Below, one piece after another: positions 5,802-6,002 of a DNA stretch of 6,002 nt (its first letter is position 1; the number at the start of each line of letters is the position of its first letter). The notes under the pieces are model-generated. The model did no database searches and was not told the DNA's origin. It was given only the letters and a program-made list of their open reading frames with translations. The stretch spans positions 76,729 to 82,730 of the forward strand of contig JABMDE010000024.1 of assembly GCA_015904055.1 (NCBI GenBank). The letters are read 5' to 3'. This DNA comes from Nitrospira sp. (GTDB lineage Bacteria > Nitrospirota > Nitrospiria > Nitrospirales > Nitrospiraceae). The translations under genes and the position numbers were made by a program.

Positions 5802-6002
5802 CTATGTCGAATCGCCCGGAACGACTTTATCAAGCGACACGATTACCGGCTTATCACCACGCATTCTGACAATCAGGGTCTCTTCGCCTTCGACCTTGAA
5901 TTCCCGGTTCGCCTGCCGCAGTGTTTCTGTCGATTTGAACGAGACCTTCGCGCTCCGTTCGTCGGCTGCCAGCGAAACGGTGGTGTTCAGGCGGGTAAAA
6001 TC
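5802..6002 (-). CDS. Unrecognised protein, C-terminal fragment (5' end outside window)
   Basis: I do not recognise this protein. On the minus strand an open frame runs from the right edge to the TAG at 5802-5804, giving 66 residues with no start codon needed inside the window. The residues look like real protein: DFTRLNTTVSLAADERSAK at the start and EETLIVRMRGDKPVIVSLDKV near the end, with alternating hydrophobic and polar residues suggesting beta strands and a charged middle. There is no membrane segment or cysteine. It runs in the same direction as the regulator, but a promoter lies between them, so it is probably a separate transcription unit. Its function cannot be inferred from this fragment. 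Confidence 0.65.
   Translation of the reverse strand, partial: DFTRLNTTVSLAADERSAKVSFKSTETLRQANREFKVEGEETLIVRMRGDKPVIVSLDKVVPGDST

Overview
The window reads as bacterial chromosome, moderately high in GC, with tightly packed genes. It suggests Nitrospira or a near relative (Nitrospirota). This is an inference from the general look of the RimO, PurU and two-component proteins, not from a marker gene or a search. There are no rRNA or tRNA genes, insertion sequences, CRISPR arrays or phage genes.

Layout, left to right: (1) the 3' part of a + strand gene for an unrecognised protein that looks like a Rossmann-fold methyltransferase, its 5' end outside the window (2-673); (2) a convergent gamma-class carbonic anhydrase-like hexapeptide-repeat protein (680-1219, minus); (3) a 93-bp divergent promoter region; (4) rimO, the ribosomal protein S12 methylthiotransferase (1313-2731, +); (5) purU, formyltetrahydrofolate deformylase (2799-3665, +); (6) a convergent two-component pair on the minus strand, made of an OmpR-family response regulator (4842-5513) followed, with a one-base overlap, by its sensor kinase (3683-4842); (7) a 288-bp intergenic stretch with the pair's promoter and an inverted repeat; (8) the C-terminal end of an unrecognised minus-strand protein cut by the right edge (5802-6002).

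The most notable feature is the sensor kinase. The signal-input half (two membrane segments and HAMP) and the ATP-binding half are both well preserved, but they lie in different reading frames. The dimerisation/phosphoacceptor domain with the H-box histidine that should lie between them is absent. This looks like an internal deletion of roughly 250 bp that also shifts the frame, either genuine and recent or an assembly error. The partner regulator looks intact. A second point of interest is that the divergent carbonic anhydrase and rimO genes have near-identical start architecture: a TTGAYA box, 18 bp, a TAGAST box, 6 bp, then ATG, with no Shine-Dalgarno. This suggests leaderless transcripts.

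The genes do not form one pathway. rimO and purU run in the same direction with a 67-bp gap and may be co-transcribed. One modifies the ribosome and the other balances one-carbon folate pools. The response regulator and broken kinase form a separate operon. I see ordinary core genes plus one damaged signalling gene, and no clear new multi-gene system.
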